64,000 nucleotides of DNA from WHSW01 sp963767475 (GCA_963767475.1 CAVYEI010000002.1:248001-312000), one strand, 5' to 3'; shown: positions 16,724 to 24,414, counted from the first letter of the stretch. Program-made: numbers and translations. Notes: generated from the sequence alone by a model not told the origin.

Positions 16724-16729
16724 AACCTA
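16724..16729 (-). promoter_or_regulatory. -10 element (TAGGTT) of the YCF48-like gene
   Basis: TAGGTT on the minus strand is 9 nt before the GTG at 16714. It overlaps the end of pgsA (stop codon 16727-16729). Confidence 0.35.
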
Positions 16730-17299
16730 TTCGGGAGCCGGTTGGCTGTCAACCCCAACGGGGGCCTCCGCCGCGGCCATCCGCTTGCGCAACCCGAAGA
16801 AGTAGTCGGCGCCCGAGATCACGGTGACCGCGACGGCGACGTAGAGGAGCACGTCGGCCCAGACCGGGGTCGGGTCGAAGGCGATCACGGCCAGGATCGC
16901 CGCAATCTGAAGCGCTGTCTTCAGCTTGCCGAGCCAGCTCGCGGCAATCACCACGCCTCGCTCCGCGGCGACGCTTCGCAGGCCGGTGACCGCGAGCTCG
17001 CGAGCGATGATCACCATCGCGATCCAGGCGGGGAGGCGATTCAGGGACACGAGCGAGATCAACGCCGCGATCACGAGCAGCTTGTCGGCGAGCGGATCCA
17101 TCAGCTTGCCGAAGGTGGTCACCTGCTGGCGCCGGCGGGCGATGTAGCCATCGAGGCCGTCGGTGAGCGCCGCGAGCGCGAACACGATCGCCGCGATCAC
17201 GTCGCCGTCCGGCGTCTCGTCGAGGAGGGCGACGACCAGCACCGGCACCGCCACGATCCTCAACAGCGTCAGCACGTTGGGGACGTTGACCGGGAACAT
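16727..17299 (-). CDS. pgsA: CDP-diacylglycerol-glycerol-3-phosphate 3-phosphatidyltransferase
   Basis: 190 residues from MFPVNVPNVLTLLRIVAVP, the usual PgsA start. The CDP-alcohol phosphotransferase signature is complete: DGLDGYIARRR then GKLMDPLADK (D-x2-DG-x2-AR ... G-x3-D-x3-D). Several hydrophobic helices place it in the cytoplasmic membrane. It would make phosphatidylglycerol phosphate. Other CDP-alcohol transferases (such as phosphatidylinositol phosphate synthase) share the signature, so substrate is a family-level call. It follows udgB on the same strand with a gap of about 22 bp. The longer open frame to 17512 is out-of-frame overlap with udgB. Confidence 0.88.
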   Translation of the reverse strand: MFPVNVPNVLTLLRIVAVPVLVVALLDETPDGDVIAAIVFALAALTDGLDGYIARRRQQVTTFGKLMDPLADKLLVIAALISLVSLNRLPAWIAMVIIARELAVTGLRSVAAERGVVIAASWLGKLKTALQIAAILAVIAFDPTPVWADVLLYVAVAVTVISGADYFFGLRKRMAAAEAPVGVDSQPAPE

Positions 17300-17321
17300 C
17301 TCGCCGCCAAGTATGGCGCCG

Positions 17322-18029
17322 CTACGGCGCTTCGCCCGCCAGCTCTCGCGCCCTGGCGAGCACCCCGTCGAGCATCTCGCGGGTGAGCTTGCCGGTGAAC
17401 GTGTTCTGCTGCGAGGGGTGGTACGACCCGAGCAGGCGGTAGGGGCCGACCTCCGCCTCCGCCCCATGCCCGAAGCGTGGCTTCGGCCGCGGGGTCGGGT
17501 GGCCGAGCTCACGCGTCACCCGCAGCACCCCGTCCCAGGCGAACGAGCCCAGCGCCAGCAGCACGCGGGCGCTGTCGAGCAGCGGCAGCTCGGCGGCAAG
17601 CCAGGAAAGGCACCTGTCGCGCTCGGCGGGCGCCGGCTTGTTTGCCGGCGGCGCGCAGCGCACGACCGCCGTGATGTAGGCGTCGTCGAGCCTGAGGCCG
17701 TCGTCGCGGTGCTCCGACGCCGGCTGGTTCGCATACCCCGCCCGGTGCAGTGCCGCGTACAGCCACTCGCCTGAGCGATCGCCGGTGAACATGCGGCCCG
17801 TGCGGTTGGCGCCATGCGCCGCCGGCGCCAGGCCGACGATCACCAGCTTCGCCCGCGGATCGCCGAAGCCGGGCAGCGGCCGCGCCCAGTACTCCTCCCC
17901 GCGGTAGCGCTTCGGCGGGTCCGCGGCCGCCTCCCGCCGCCAGCCGACCAGACGCGGACAGCGCTCGCAGGCGATCACGCGCCGGTCGAGCGCCTCGAGC
18001 CCGTCGCGGCTGGCGGAGTGCTTTGACAT
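17322..18029 (-). CDS. Uracil-DNA glycosylase family 5 (UdgB)
   Basis: 235 residues. Motif A reads GLAPAAHGANRTGRMFTGD (66-84) and motif B GSYHPSQQNTFTGKLT, both typical of family 5 (type B) UDG, which lacks the usual catalytic Asp/Asn and has wide substrate range (uracil, hypoxanthine). Four cysteines (CERC near 21-24, then RCAPP near 124 and RCLSW near 139) fit the iron-sulfur cluster. It acts in base excision repair in the cytosol. The ATG at 18029 was chosen over the longer frame to 18581 because the repair domain begins there and the ferritin-like gene is divergent at 18051. Confidence 0.9.
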   Translation of the reverse strand: MSKHSASRDGLEALDRRVIACERCPRLVGWRREAAADPPKRYRGEEYWARPLPGFGDPRAKLVIVGLAPAAHGANRTGRMFTGDRSGEWLYAALHRAGYANQPASEHRDDGLRLDDAYITAVVRCAPPANKPAPAERDRCLSWLAAELPLLDSARVLLALGSFAWDGVLRVTRELGHPTPRPKPRFGHGAEAEVGPYRLLGSYHPSQQNTFTGKLTREMLDGVLARARELAGEAP

Positions 18030-18038
18030 TCCCCCCGG

Positions 18039-18044
18039 TAGGGT
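18039..18044 (+). promoter_or_regulatory. -10 element (TAGGGT) of the ferritin-like lipoprotein
   Basis: TAGGGT ends 6 nt before the ATG at 18051. The whole intergenic gap to the divergent udgB start is 21 bp, so the -35 would lie inside udgB. Confidence 0.4.
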
Positions 18045-18050
18045 GCCGCC

Positions 18051-18659
18051 ATGCTCACCGTCTCGCGTCGCGGCCTTCTCGCCCTCGGCGGCACCGGCGT
18101 CGCCGGGGTCGCGCTCTCCGCCTGCGGGGCCGTCGCCGATCAGCGCGAAGACGCCTCCCAGGAGGACCTGCTCACGGCCGAGATCGACGCCGAGGTGGCG
18201 CTCGCCGGCGCCTACCGGCAGGCCTCGGCCACGTCGGGATCGGGCGAAGAGCGAACGACGTTCGACGACTTCGCCGGCGCCGCCGAGAAGCGCGCGGACG
18301 AGCTGCGCAGCGTCGCCTCCGACTCGAGCGCCGGCTCCGACACCCCGCCACCCGACGGCGGGCCCGACGGTCCGGAAGCGCTGAGCGCCGCGGCCAACCT
18401 CGCCAACGCCGCGATCGCCGCTCACCGCCAGGGCGCCGGCCTGCTCGACCAGGTCGACACCCGGGCGCTGGCAAGCGCGTCGCTGGTCGCCTGCGCCGCC
18501 GAGCTCGCCGCCGTCAACCGCTTTGCCGGCAACCCCGAGGCGCCGGAGGCGTTCGTGACCGGCGGCGAGGCCGAGCCTCACGAGGCCGCCGGTTCGACCA
18601 CCACCTCGACCACGAGCTCGAGCACCACGACGTCGACCACGACCACGGAGGAACAGTGA
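18051..18659 (+). CDS. Ferritin-like (DUF4439-type) lipoprotein
   Basis: 202 residues. The N-terminus MLTVSRRGLLALGGTGVAG resembles a twin-arginine signal and leads to a lipobox (LSAC, Cys25), so the protein should be a membrane-anchored exported lipoprotein. The helical body (LTAEIDAEVALAGAYRQAS, FDDFAGAAEKRADELR, AANLANAAIAAHRQGAG) is like ferritin-like DUF4439 bundles. Metal-ligand residues are sparse, so binding is uncertain. The C-terminus is a Ser/Thr-rich tail (TTTSTTSSST...). A second ferritin-like gene follows after a 51-bp tandem repeat that overlaps this gene's stop. Confidence 0.7.
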   Translation: MLTVSRRGLLALGGTGVAGVALSACGAVADQREDASQEDLLTAEIDAEVALAGAYRQASATSGSGEERTTFDDFAGAAEKRADELRSVASDSSAGSDTPPPDGGPDGPEALSAAANLANAAIAAHRQGAGLLDQVDTRALASASLVACAAELAAVNRFAGNPEAPEAFVTGGEAEPHEAAGSTTTSTTSSSTTTSTTTTEEQ

Positions 18660-18755
18660 GGCGGAGCGAAGCGAAGCCGAGCCGCGCCGCCGTTGAGGCG
18701 CCTTCAGTGAGGCGGAGCGAAGCGAAGCCGAGCCGCGCCGCCGTTGAGGCGCCTT
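18654..18755 (+). repeat. 51-bp direct tandem repeat, two perfect copies
   Basis: Copies 18654-18704 and 18705-18755 are identical, each containing GGCGGAGCGAAGCGAAGCC and ending GTTGAGGCGCCTT; a third partial start (CAGTGAG) begins at 18756. The unit length is a multiple of three and each copy carries a GAGG...GTG start-like signal. It overlaps the last bases of the lipoprotein gene and ends 2 bp before the second ferritin-like start. Confidence 0.9.
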
Positions 18756-18757
18756 CA

Positions 18758-19420
18758 GTGAGCGAGGTCGGCGTCAGCCGCCGGGACGCGCTTCGACGCG
18801 GCGCCCTCGCCGCCGGCGCGATCGCCGGCACCGGTCTGCTGCGCCCGGCGCTCGCCGGAGCGCAATCGCCCGACGACGAGGATCTGCGCGACTTCCTGGT
18901 CGAGGCGATCGGGCTCGAGCAAATCACGGTGCTCGCCTACTCACGCGCCGCCGACACCGCCGGCAACGCCGAGCAGAAGAGCAGCTACGAGGACTTCCGC
19001 GATCAGGAGCAGGCCCACGCAAACGCGCTTCGCAGCGCAATCGACGAGCTCGGATTCGACCCGCCCGAGGCACCCGGCTCGCCCACCGACACGACCGTGT
19101 TCGACGACGTCGAGGGCCTCGACGCCGACGCGGCCAAGCGCCTCACCGATTTGCTCGATCAGGTCGGCGCGGCGAACAACCCGGAACAGATCCTCGAGCT
19201 GCTGACCTCGCTGGAGACCGAGCAGCTCACCTACTACGCCGGCGAGGGCCCGGGGCTCGACACTGCCGACCTCTCGACCACGGTGGCCGAGATCGCCGGC
19301 TGCCAGGCTCAGCACCTGTTCGTCCTCGGTGAGGCGGCCGGCGACTCGCCCAGCGAGGCCGCCGCGGCGGCCGCCCGGATCGCCACCGAGGCCGCGCCGG
19401 CGGACGACAGCAGTCAGTGA
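18758..19420 (+). CDS. Tat-exported ferritin-like protein
   Basis: 220 residues from GTG at 18758. A twin-arginine signal (SRRDALRRGALAAGAIAG) is followed by a ferritin-like four-helix bundle: DFLVEAIGLEQITVLAYSRAA, EDFRDQEQAHANALR, LLTSLETEQLTYYAGEG and CQAQHLFVLGEAAGDSP. The E..H and E..QH patterns suggest metal binding as in Ferritin_2/DUF4439 proteins. Oxidative-stress or metal storage function is inference. GAGG upstream of the GTG within the repeat serves as Shine-Dalgarno; in-frame GTGs one repeat earlier would add 17 residues each. Its stop overlaps the thioesterase start. Confidence 0.75.
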   Translation: MSEVGVSRRDALRRGALAAGAIAGTGLLRPALAGAQSPDDEDLRDFLVEAIGLEQITVLAYSRAADTAGNAEQKSSYEDFRDQEQAHANALRSAIDELGFDPPEAPGSPTDTTVFDDVEGLDADAAKRLTDLLDQVGAANNPEQILELLTSLETEQLTYYAGEGPGLDTADLSTTVAEIAGCQAQHLFVLGEAAGDSPSEAAAAAARIATEAAPADDSSQ

Positions 19421-19914
19421 GCGGCGAGCTCGAGCCGCGGCCGGTCGCGGACTCGCGCTCGGAGCTGATCCGCTGGGCCGGCGTCCAGGACGCCAACACG
19501 GCCGGCTTCGTCCACGGCGGCATGGTGATGAAGACCTGCGATGAGGCGGCGGCGATCGCCGCCATCCGCCACTGCGGGCGCCGGGTCGTGACCGCCGGGA
19601 TGGACCGGATGACGTTCACCGAGCCCGTCCACGTCGGCGAGCTGCTCACCTGCCTGGCGACCGTCAACGCCGCCTGGCGGACCTCGATCGAGGTCGGGGT
19701 GCGGGTCGAGGCCGAGGATCCGCGCACCGGCGAGCGGCGGCACACCTCGACCGCCTACGTGACCATGGTCGCGCTCGACGACCAGGGCCGCCCGACCCCG
19801 GTCCCGGGAGTGACCACCGAGACCGCCGACGAGGAGCGCCGCCAGCGCGAGGCCGAGCTGCGCCGCGCCAACCGGCTCGCCGAGCGCGACCAGATCCTCA
19901 GCGAGCGCGGTTAG
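19417..19914 (+). CDS. Acyl-CoA thioesterase, hotdog family
   Basis: 165 residues. The single hotdog domain contains TAGFVHGGMVMKTCDEAAAIAA (conserved HGG..M...DE helix), MDRMTFTEPVHVGE, and HTSTAYVTMVALD, typical of BFIT/YciA-type acyl-CoA hydrolases that free CoA from acyl-CoA in the cytosol. The charged C-terminal helix (EERRQREAELRRANRL) is common in this group. The GTG start overlaps the previous stop (GTGA at 19417-19420), suggesting coupling with the ferritin-like gene, an unexpected pairing. Acyl length preference cannot be read. Confidence 0.82.
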   Translation: MSGELEPRPVADSRSELIRWAGVQDANTAGFVHGGMVMKTCDEAAAIAAIRHCGRRVVTAGMDRMTFTEPVHVGELLTCLATVNAAWRTSIEVGVRVEAEDPRTGERRHTSTAYVTMVALDDQGRPTPVPGVTTETADEERRQREAELRRANRLAERDQILSERG

Positions 19915-19979
19915 GTCGGGCTGCTGAGGCAGGCTTGCGAGCGCGCGGCTCGCGGCCGCTCTACCCTGCGCTCCTGCCG

Positions 19980-20756
19980 ATGCCGCGCGGGGCCGACTTG
20001 ACCAAGCTCGCGATCGTGCCCGCCTACAACGAGGCGGGCATGGTCGGTCGCGTCGTCCGCGACATCCAGCGTCAGGCGCCCGGGTTCGACGTGCTCGTCG
20101 TCGACGACGGCTCCACCGACGCGACCGCCGCCCAGGCGAAGACGGAGGGGGCGGTCGTGATCAGCCACCCCTACAACCTCGGCATCGGCGGCGCGGTCCA
20201 GTCCGGCTACAAGTACGCGCTTCGCCACGGCTACGACGTCGCCGTCCAGGTCGACGGCGACGGCCAGCACAAGCCCGAGTACCTGCCGGAGATGGTCGAG
20301 GCGCTGCATACCTCCGGCGCCGAGGCCGACATGGTCTACGGCAGCCGCTTCCTCGGCGACCCCGGCTACAAGGTGCCGCTGGCGCGGCGGGCCGGCAACC
20401 TGATCTTCTCGGTCGTGCTCTCGGCGCTGACCCGCCGCAAGATCACCGACCCGACCTCCGGCTTCCGGATGACCAACCGCCGCGGGATCGAGCTCTTCGC
20501 CCGCGACTACCCGCACGACTACCCCGAGGTCGAGGCGCTGCTGATGCTGCACGCCAACCACCTGCGCATCCACGAGGTGCCGGTGCGGATGAACGCCCGC
20601 GGCTTCGGCAGCAGCTCGATCGACTACCCGCGCAGCGCCTACTACATGGTCAAGGTGATGCTGGCCCTGTTCGTCGGCCTCTTCCGCCGCCGCCCGACTC
20701 CGGTCGAGGCGACCGGCAAGGATGAGCCCGGGGTCGACCCGCCGGCGGAGGATTAG
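19980..20756 (+). CDS. Family 2 glycosyltransferase (polyprenyl-phosphate sugar transferase type)
   Basis: 258 residues. The GT-A core includes AIVPAYNEAGMVGRVV, VLVVDDGSTDATAA, QVDGDGQHKPEYL (DxD-type metal site) and PTSGFRMTNRRG, matching DPM1/GtrB-like enzymes that load a sugar onto polyprenyl phosphate. A single C-terminal hydrophobic helix (VKVMLALFVGLF) precedes a basic tail. The next gene encodes a DUF2304 protein; GT2 plus DUF2304 pairs are common in cell-wall polysaccharide loci. The ATG at 19980 lies upstream of a TTG at 19998; either could be used. Its stop abuts the next ATG. Confidence 0.82.
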   Translation: MPRGADLTKLAIVPAYNEAGMVGRVVRDIQRQAPGFDVLVVDDGSTDATAAQAKTEGAVVISHPYNLGIGGAVQSGYKYALRHGYDVAVQVDGDGQHKPEYLPEMVEALHTSGAEADMVYGSRFLGDPGYKVPLARRAGNLIFSVVLSALTRRKITDPTSGFRMTNRRGIELFARDYPHDYPEVEALLMLHANHLRIHEVPVRMNARGFGSSSIDYPRSAYYMVKVMLALFVGLFRRRPTPVEATGKDEPGVDPPAED

Positions 20757-21538
20757 ATGCGCCTGCGGCCGTTCGTGCTCGTCGTCGTCGCCGCGCTGCT
20801 GGTGTGCGCGAGCGCCGGCGCCGCCACGCTCGAGGTCGAGAACGAGAACGAGAGCGGACCGGGCTCGCTCGGGCAGACGATCCTCGAGGCGGGGCCCGGC
20901 GACACGATCCTGCTCGGCCCCGGCACCTACCCGCTGACCAGGGCGAGACGCTGCTCGCCCAGGCGAACACGATCCGCGGCGCCGGGGTGGCACTGACCAC
21001 GGTCGTTCCCACCGGCGGCGGCGACGCGGTCAACAGCTCGAACGTGATCGACGCGACGATCGCCCCGCCCGTGAACCCGAAGGACGAGGGCGGCTCGACC
21101 ATCGAGACCAAGGCCCAGATCGTCGCCGTGGTCGCGACCCTGGCGATCTTCCTGCTCGTGCTCGAGCTGGTCCGCCGGCGACGGCTGGTCGAGCGCTACG
21201 CGCTGCTCTGGATGCTGGCCGCGCTGGCGTTGCTCGTGCTCGCGATCTGGACCGACGGGCTCGACGTGATCGCCGACCTGATGGGCATCCAGGAGCCGGC
21301 GAACGCGATCTTCATCCTCGCCTTCGGGGTGATCTTCATCCTCCTGCTGCACTTCTCGGTCGCCGTCTCGCGGCTGGCGGAGGAGACGAAGATCCTCGCC
21401 CAGGAGAACGCACGCCTCGACCTCGAGCTGCGCGAGGCGCGCGGCGAGGTCCCGGGCGAGAACGGGGCCTCAGCCGGCGGGCCCGGCGCCGACGAGCCGG
21501 CGGACGACCGACCAGTAGGCGCCGAGGACGGCGGCTAG
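20757..21538 (+). CDS. DUF2304 membrane protein with secreted beta-helix-like N-terminus (frameshift at about 20941)
   Basis: The frame from ATG 20757 gives a signal peptide (RPFVLVVVAALLVCASAGA) and GPGSLGQTILEAGPGDTILL, the opening of parallel beta-helix proteins. It then derails. With one base added near 20941 it continues as GETLLAQANTIRGAG and into a DUF2304 domain: two or three TM helices, ERYALLWMLAALALL, LGIQ-like EPANAIFILAF, HFSVAVSRLAEETKILAQE. Alternatively DUF2304 is a separate gene from GTG near 21045 or 21070 and the N-terminal piece is a remnant. It probably partners the upstream GT2 in membrane glycan transfer. Its end overlaps the convergent GT2 gene by 69 bp. Confidence 0.65.
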
Positions 21539-22519
21539 CAGCCGCGAGCGCCCGGCGCGGCCGAGGTAGGGCGAGTCGAGCTTCGCGGTCAGCCCGGCGG
21601 CGAACTCGCCGGCGCTGATCTCGCGCTGAGCCTGGATCCGCCGCCGCTCGGCGAGCAGCCGTGGCGGCCAGATCAGGGTCTCGCCCCAGGCGCGCAGCTT
21701 CTGCGGCAGCCAGCCTCCGGCCGCGGCGGCGAACAGCAGCGCCAGCTCGGTGGCGAGCAGCGCCGGCATCACCAGCACCAGCAGCGCCGCCGGGTAGGTG
21801 CGGATCACGGTCGCCCAGCGGTTTCGCTCCAGGTAGCGCCACTTCTGCTTGCCCTTGTCGAACTCGTAGTCGTGGTCGACCCGCGCCGCCGGCTCGACCC
21901 CGAGCCGGGCGCCGGCGAGACGGACGCGCAGCGAGAGGTCGACGTCCTCGTGGTAGAGGAAGAAGCGCTCCGGCATCGCGCCGAGGCGCTGATAGAGCTC
22001 GCCGGCGATCACCAGGCAGGCCCCGGAGACGAACCCCGGCTCCGTCGCCGCCAACGACTGGCTCGCCGGCAGGCCCGCGATCGGGGTCCCGGCGCCGCCG
22101 GCCCAGGCGATTCCGGTGAAGTGAAGGACACCGCCGCGGGTGTTGATCTCGCGCCCGCCCCGGGCGGTGACCAGCGCTTGCCAGGCACCCCAGCCGCTGC
22201 CGTCGACCTGCGGCCGCTCGATCGCCTCGCGCCAGCCCGGCTGGGGCACGGCGTCGGGGTTGAGCAGGCAGAGCAGCTCCCCGGAGGCGGCCTCGGCGCC
22301 GCGGTTGCAGGCGGCCGCGAAGCCGAGGTTGGCGCCGGTCTCGATCACGACCGCTGCCGGCGCCAGCTCGCTCACCGCCGCGGCCGTCCCGTCTCCGGAG
22401 TCGTTGTCGACGACGATCAGCTCGTCGTCGTCGCGGAGCTGCGGCGCGAGCGCGGGCAGCGTCGCGGCGATCGCCTCGCGCGAGTCGTGGGTGACGATGA
22501 CGACGGAGAGAGTCGGCAC
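21470..22519 (-). CDS. Family 2 glycosyltransferase (rhamnosyltransferase-like)
   Basis: 349 residues from GTG 22519. Core motifs are LSVVIVTHDSREA, ELIVVDNDSGDGT, TGANLGFAAACNRGAE, LLCLLNPDAVPQPGW and the acceptor-side FFLYHEDVDLSLRVR, as in WbbL/rhamnosyl-type GT2 enzymes. A hydrophobic stretch (ALLVLVMPALLATELALLF) near 255 anchors it to the membrane. It would add a sugar to a lipid-linked surface polymer. TAGGGT sits 8 nt before the GTG. An upstream in-frame extension to 22750 overlaps the divergent GroES-like gene and is rejected. Confidence 0.84.
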   Translation of the reverse strand: MPTLSVVIVTHDSREAIAATLPALAPQLRDDDELIVVDNDSGDGTAAAVSELAPAAVVIETGANLGFAAACNRGAEAASGELLCLLNPDAVPQPGWREAIERPQVDGSGWGAWQALVTARGGREINTRGGVLHFTGIAWAGGAGTPIAGLPASQSLAATEPGFVSGACLVIAGELYQRLGAMPERFFLYHEDVDLSLRVRLAGARLGVEPAARVDHDYEFDKGKQKWRYLERNRWATVIRTYPAALLVLVMPALLATELALLFAAAAGGWLPQKLRAWGETLIWPPRLLAERRRIQAQREISAGEFAAGLTAKLDSPYLGRAGRSRLLAAVLGAYWSVVRRLVGAGPAG

Positions 22520-22527
22520 GGCACGGC

Positions 22528-22533
22528 ACCCTA
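22528..22533 (-). promoter_or_regulatory. -10 element (TAGGGT) of the GT2 gene at 21470
   Basis: TAGGGT on the minus strand is 8 nt before the GTG at 22519. It lies only 17 bp from the divergent ATG at 22550. Confidence 0.4.
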
Positions 22534-22549
22534 CGATGGAAGGCCAGCG

Positions 22550-22939
22550 ATGAAGCACCTGCTGCGCCCGATCTTCGACCGCGTGATCATCAAGGAGCTC
22601 GAGCCGGACCGCGTCCGCCGCTCCGGATTGGTCGTGCCCGCGGGCTCCCACGAGCCCCCGCCGCAGCACGGGATCGTGCTCGCGATCGGCCCCGGGCTCG
22701 ACTGGTGGGAGGGTGCCGGCGTGCGGATGCCGGTGCAGCCCGGCGACCACGTCGTCTTCCCGGCCTCGGCGGGCGCCTGGGTCGAGGTCGATGAGGAAAA
22801 GCTTCTGGTCTGCCGGGTCGGCGAGCTGCTCGGCGTGCTCGAGGAGATCGGTGTCTGCCCCTATTGCGGCGACCAGGGCACGCCGGGCGCCGACGCCTGC
22901 CCCGTGTGCGGGCGCGAGGCCGGCAGCGCGGCCGGCTGA
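22550..22939 (+). CDS. GroES-like (Cpn10) protein with C-terminal zinc ribbon
   Basis: 129 residues. The first ~100 match Cpn10: LLRPIFDRVIIKELE, mobile-loop-like RRSGLVVPAGSHE, QHGIVLAIGPG, VQPGDHVVFPASAGAWVEV and EEKLLVCRVGELLGVLEE. The C-terminal 25 residues form a CPYC...CPVC zinc ribbon. Standard GroES has no such ribbon and no groEL is adjacent. It may be a specialised co-chaperonin or a GroES-fold regulator; function is open. GGAAGG about 8 nt before the ATG is a good Shine-Dalgarno. Confidence 0.8.
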   Translation: MKHLLRPIFDRVIIKELEPDRVRRSGLVVPAGSHEPPPQHGIVLAIGPGLDWWEGAGVRMPVQPGDHVVFPASAGAWVEVDEEKLLVCRVGELLGVLEEIGVCPYCGDQGTPGADACPVCGREAGSAAG

Positions 22940-22951
22940 GCGGATCGGGGG

Positions 22952-24355
22952 CTAGCCGCCGGGGCCGACCGCGCGGGTGAACTCCGCCGTGTGGACGCTG
23001 CCGCCGTCCTTGAACTGGAGGAAGAGGCGGTACTCGCCCTCGCTGGGGAACTCGGTCGCGAAGCGGATCGCGTCGGCGTCGGCCTCTGCCTCGAGCGGGT
23101 GCACGTGAAGGAAGGCCAGGTCACCTTCGCGCAGGGCGACCAGGTGGCCGTCCGCCGCGAGGTAGGGCTCGGGCTGAACCGGCTCGCCCTTGCGGGTGAC
23201 CGTGAACGCCAGCTCCGACTCCGCCCCGGCACTCGACGCCTCACCGGCGAGCTCGACCCGGTAACCGCCGGGCGCCGTCGCCGTATCGGAGGGCGCCGGC
23301 AGCGGCCGGTAGTCGGCCTCACCGTCGACGGCGAGGTCGGACCCGAGCGTCAGCGCCTCCCCCTCGTGCGTGAAGTCGGCGAACACCCGGTAGGAACCGG
23401 GATCGGGCAGCAGCAGGTCGGTCGTCCAGGTGCCATCCGGTCCGATCGCCGGATGCAGATGCTGGAACCCGGCCAGATCGCGGCGGACGACGATCAGGTG
23501 CATGCGGCGGGCGTGCTCGACGTCGTAGTCGGTGATCGCCGCACCGCCGGCGTCGACGATCCGGAAGCTCAACTCGGACCGCTCTCCGGCCTGCAGCTCG
23601 CTGCCGGCGAGCTCGAGCTCGAGCCCGCCGTCGGCGACGGCGAGGCCGGGCGCCGCGGAGGCGGGCTCGACCGCGGCGCCGGACTCCTCCGCGTGGCCGC
23701 CGCCGTGCGCATCGTCGGCCGCCTCGCCGGACATCGCCATCGACGACTCGCCGTGGCCGCCCATGCCGTCATCCGAGAACGCCTCGCCGATCAGCACCGC
23801 GGAGCCGAAGACGAAGGCAAAGATCACCGCGGCGCCGACGACCCTCGTCGGCGGCCCGCCGTGGATGCCGGTCTCGTGGACCGCTGTGTGGCCCTTGCCG
23901 CGGGCGAGCAGCCAGCGGTTGACCGGGACGGTGAGCACGAAGGCGATCACGAGCGCGAACGCGAGGCTGCCCCAGAAGAGGACCGAGTCGAGGCCGGCGT
24001 CCATCGCCCCGGGGACGATCAGGATGATCGCGTTGTCGACCACCTCCATGGTCGCGATCGAAAGCGTGTCCGAGGCGAGCGCGATCGGGATCACGGCGCC
24101 GAGCGCGAGGCCGGCGCGCAACAGCGGCAGGCTGGTCAGGCCGTAGCCGAAGACGAAGGCGAGCGCGATCGCCAGCGCGATCGTCGCCCCGTTGGACCAG
24201 CCGAGCGCGGTTCCGATCGCGACCCCGGTGACCTCCCCGATCGCACAGCCGGTGAGGCAATGCAGGGTGGCGCTGACCGCCATGCCCGTGAGCGCACCGC
24301 CCTCGGTCGGCATCTCGTGGTGGTGATGATCGGCGTGTTCGGCGTGGGCTTCCAT
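22952..24355 (-). CDS. DUF4396 membrane protein fused to two extracytoplasmic HxHP domains (candidate metal handling)
   Basis: 467 residues. A His-rich N-terminus (HADHHHHEMP) precedes a DUF4396-type membrane domain (about 24-200) with LHCLTGCAIGEVTGVAIG, SDTLSIATMEVVDN, MDAGLDSVLFWGSLA and PVNRWLLARGKGH. A Met/His/Gly-rich linker follows (GMGGHGESSMAMSG, AHGGGHAEE), then two related beta domains each holding an HxHP motif (HLHP at 299-302, HVHP at 417-420). The gene starts behind a CsoR-type palindrome, and GGGAG precedes the ATG. Metal (probably copper) export, sensing or capture is inferred from ligands and operator. The frame is open to 24472 but that part overlaps the operator and tRNA. 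Confidence 0.8.
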   Translation of the reverse strand: MEAHAEHADHHHHEMPTEGGALTGMAVSATLHCLTGCAIGEVTGVAIGTALGWSNGATIALAIALAFVFGYGLTSLPLLRAGLALGAVIPIALASDTLSIATMEVVDNAIILIVPGAMDAGLDSVLFWGSLAFALVIAFVLTVPVNRWLLARGKGHTAVHETGIHGGPPTRVVGAAVIFAFVFGSAVLIGEAFSDDGMGGHGESSMAMSGEAADDAHGGGHAEESGAAVEPASAAPGLAVADGGLELELAGSELQAGERSELSFRIVDAGGAAITDYDVEHARRMHLIVVRRDLAGFQHLHPAIGPDGTWTTDLLLPDPGSYRVFADFTHEGEALTLGSDLAVDGEADYRPLPAPSDTATAPGGYRVELAGEASSAGAESELAFTVTRKGEPVQPEPYLAADGHLVALREGDLAFLHVHPLEAEADADAIRFATEFPSEGEYRLFLQFKDGGSVHTAEFTRAVGPGG

Positions 24356-24369
24356 GACGGTCTCCCTAG

Positions 24370-24386
24370 ATACCCCTAGGGGGTAT
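24370..24386. promoter_or_regulatory. CsoR/RcnR-type operator upstream of the DUF4396 gene
   Basis: ATACCCC-TAG-GGGGTAT is a perfect 7-bp inverted repeat with a 3-nt centre, located 15 bp upstream of the ATG at 24355. It matches the TACCC...GGGTA pattern of operators for copper-sensing CsoR-family repressors. No csoR gene is in the window. Confidence 0.7.
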
Positions 24387-24414
24387 GAGACCTTAGCACG
24401 GCATGGAGCGAGGA

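Noticed and set aside
18654..18755. Start of a CRISPR-like array
   Set aside because: Only two contiguous copies without spacers; it is a tandem duplication.
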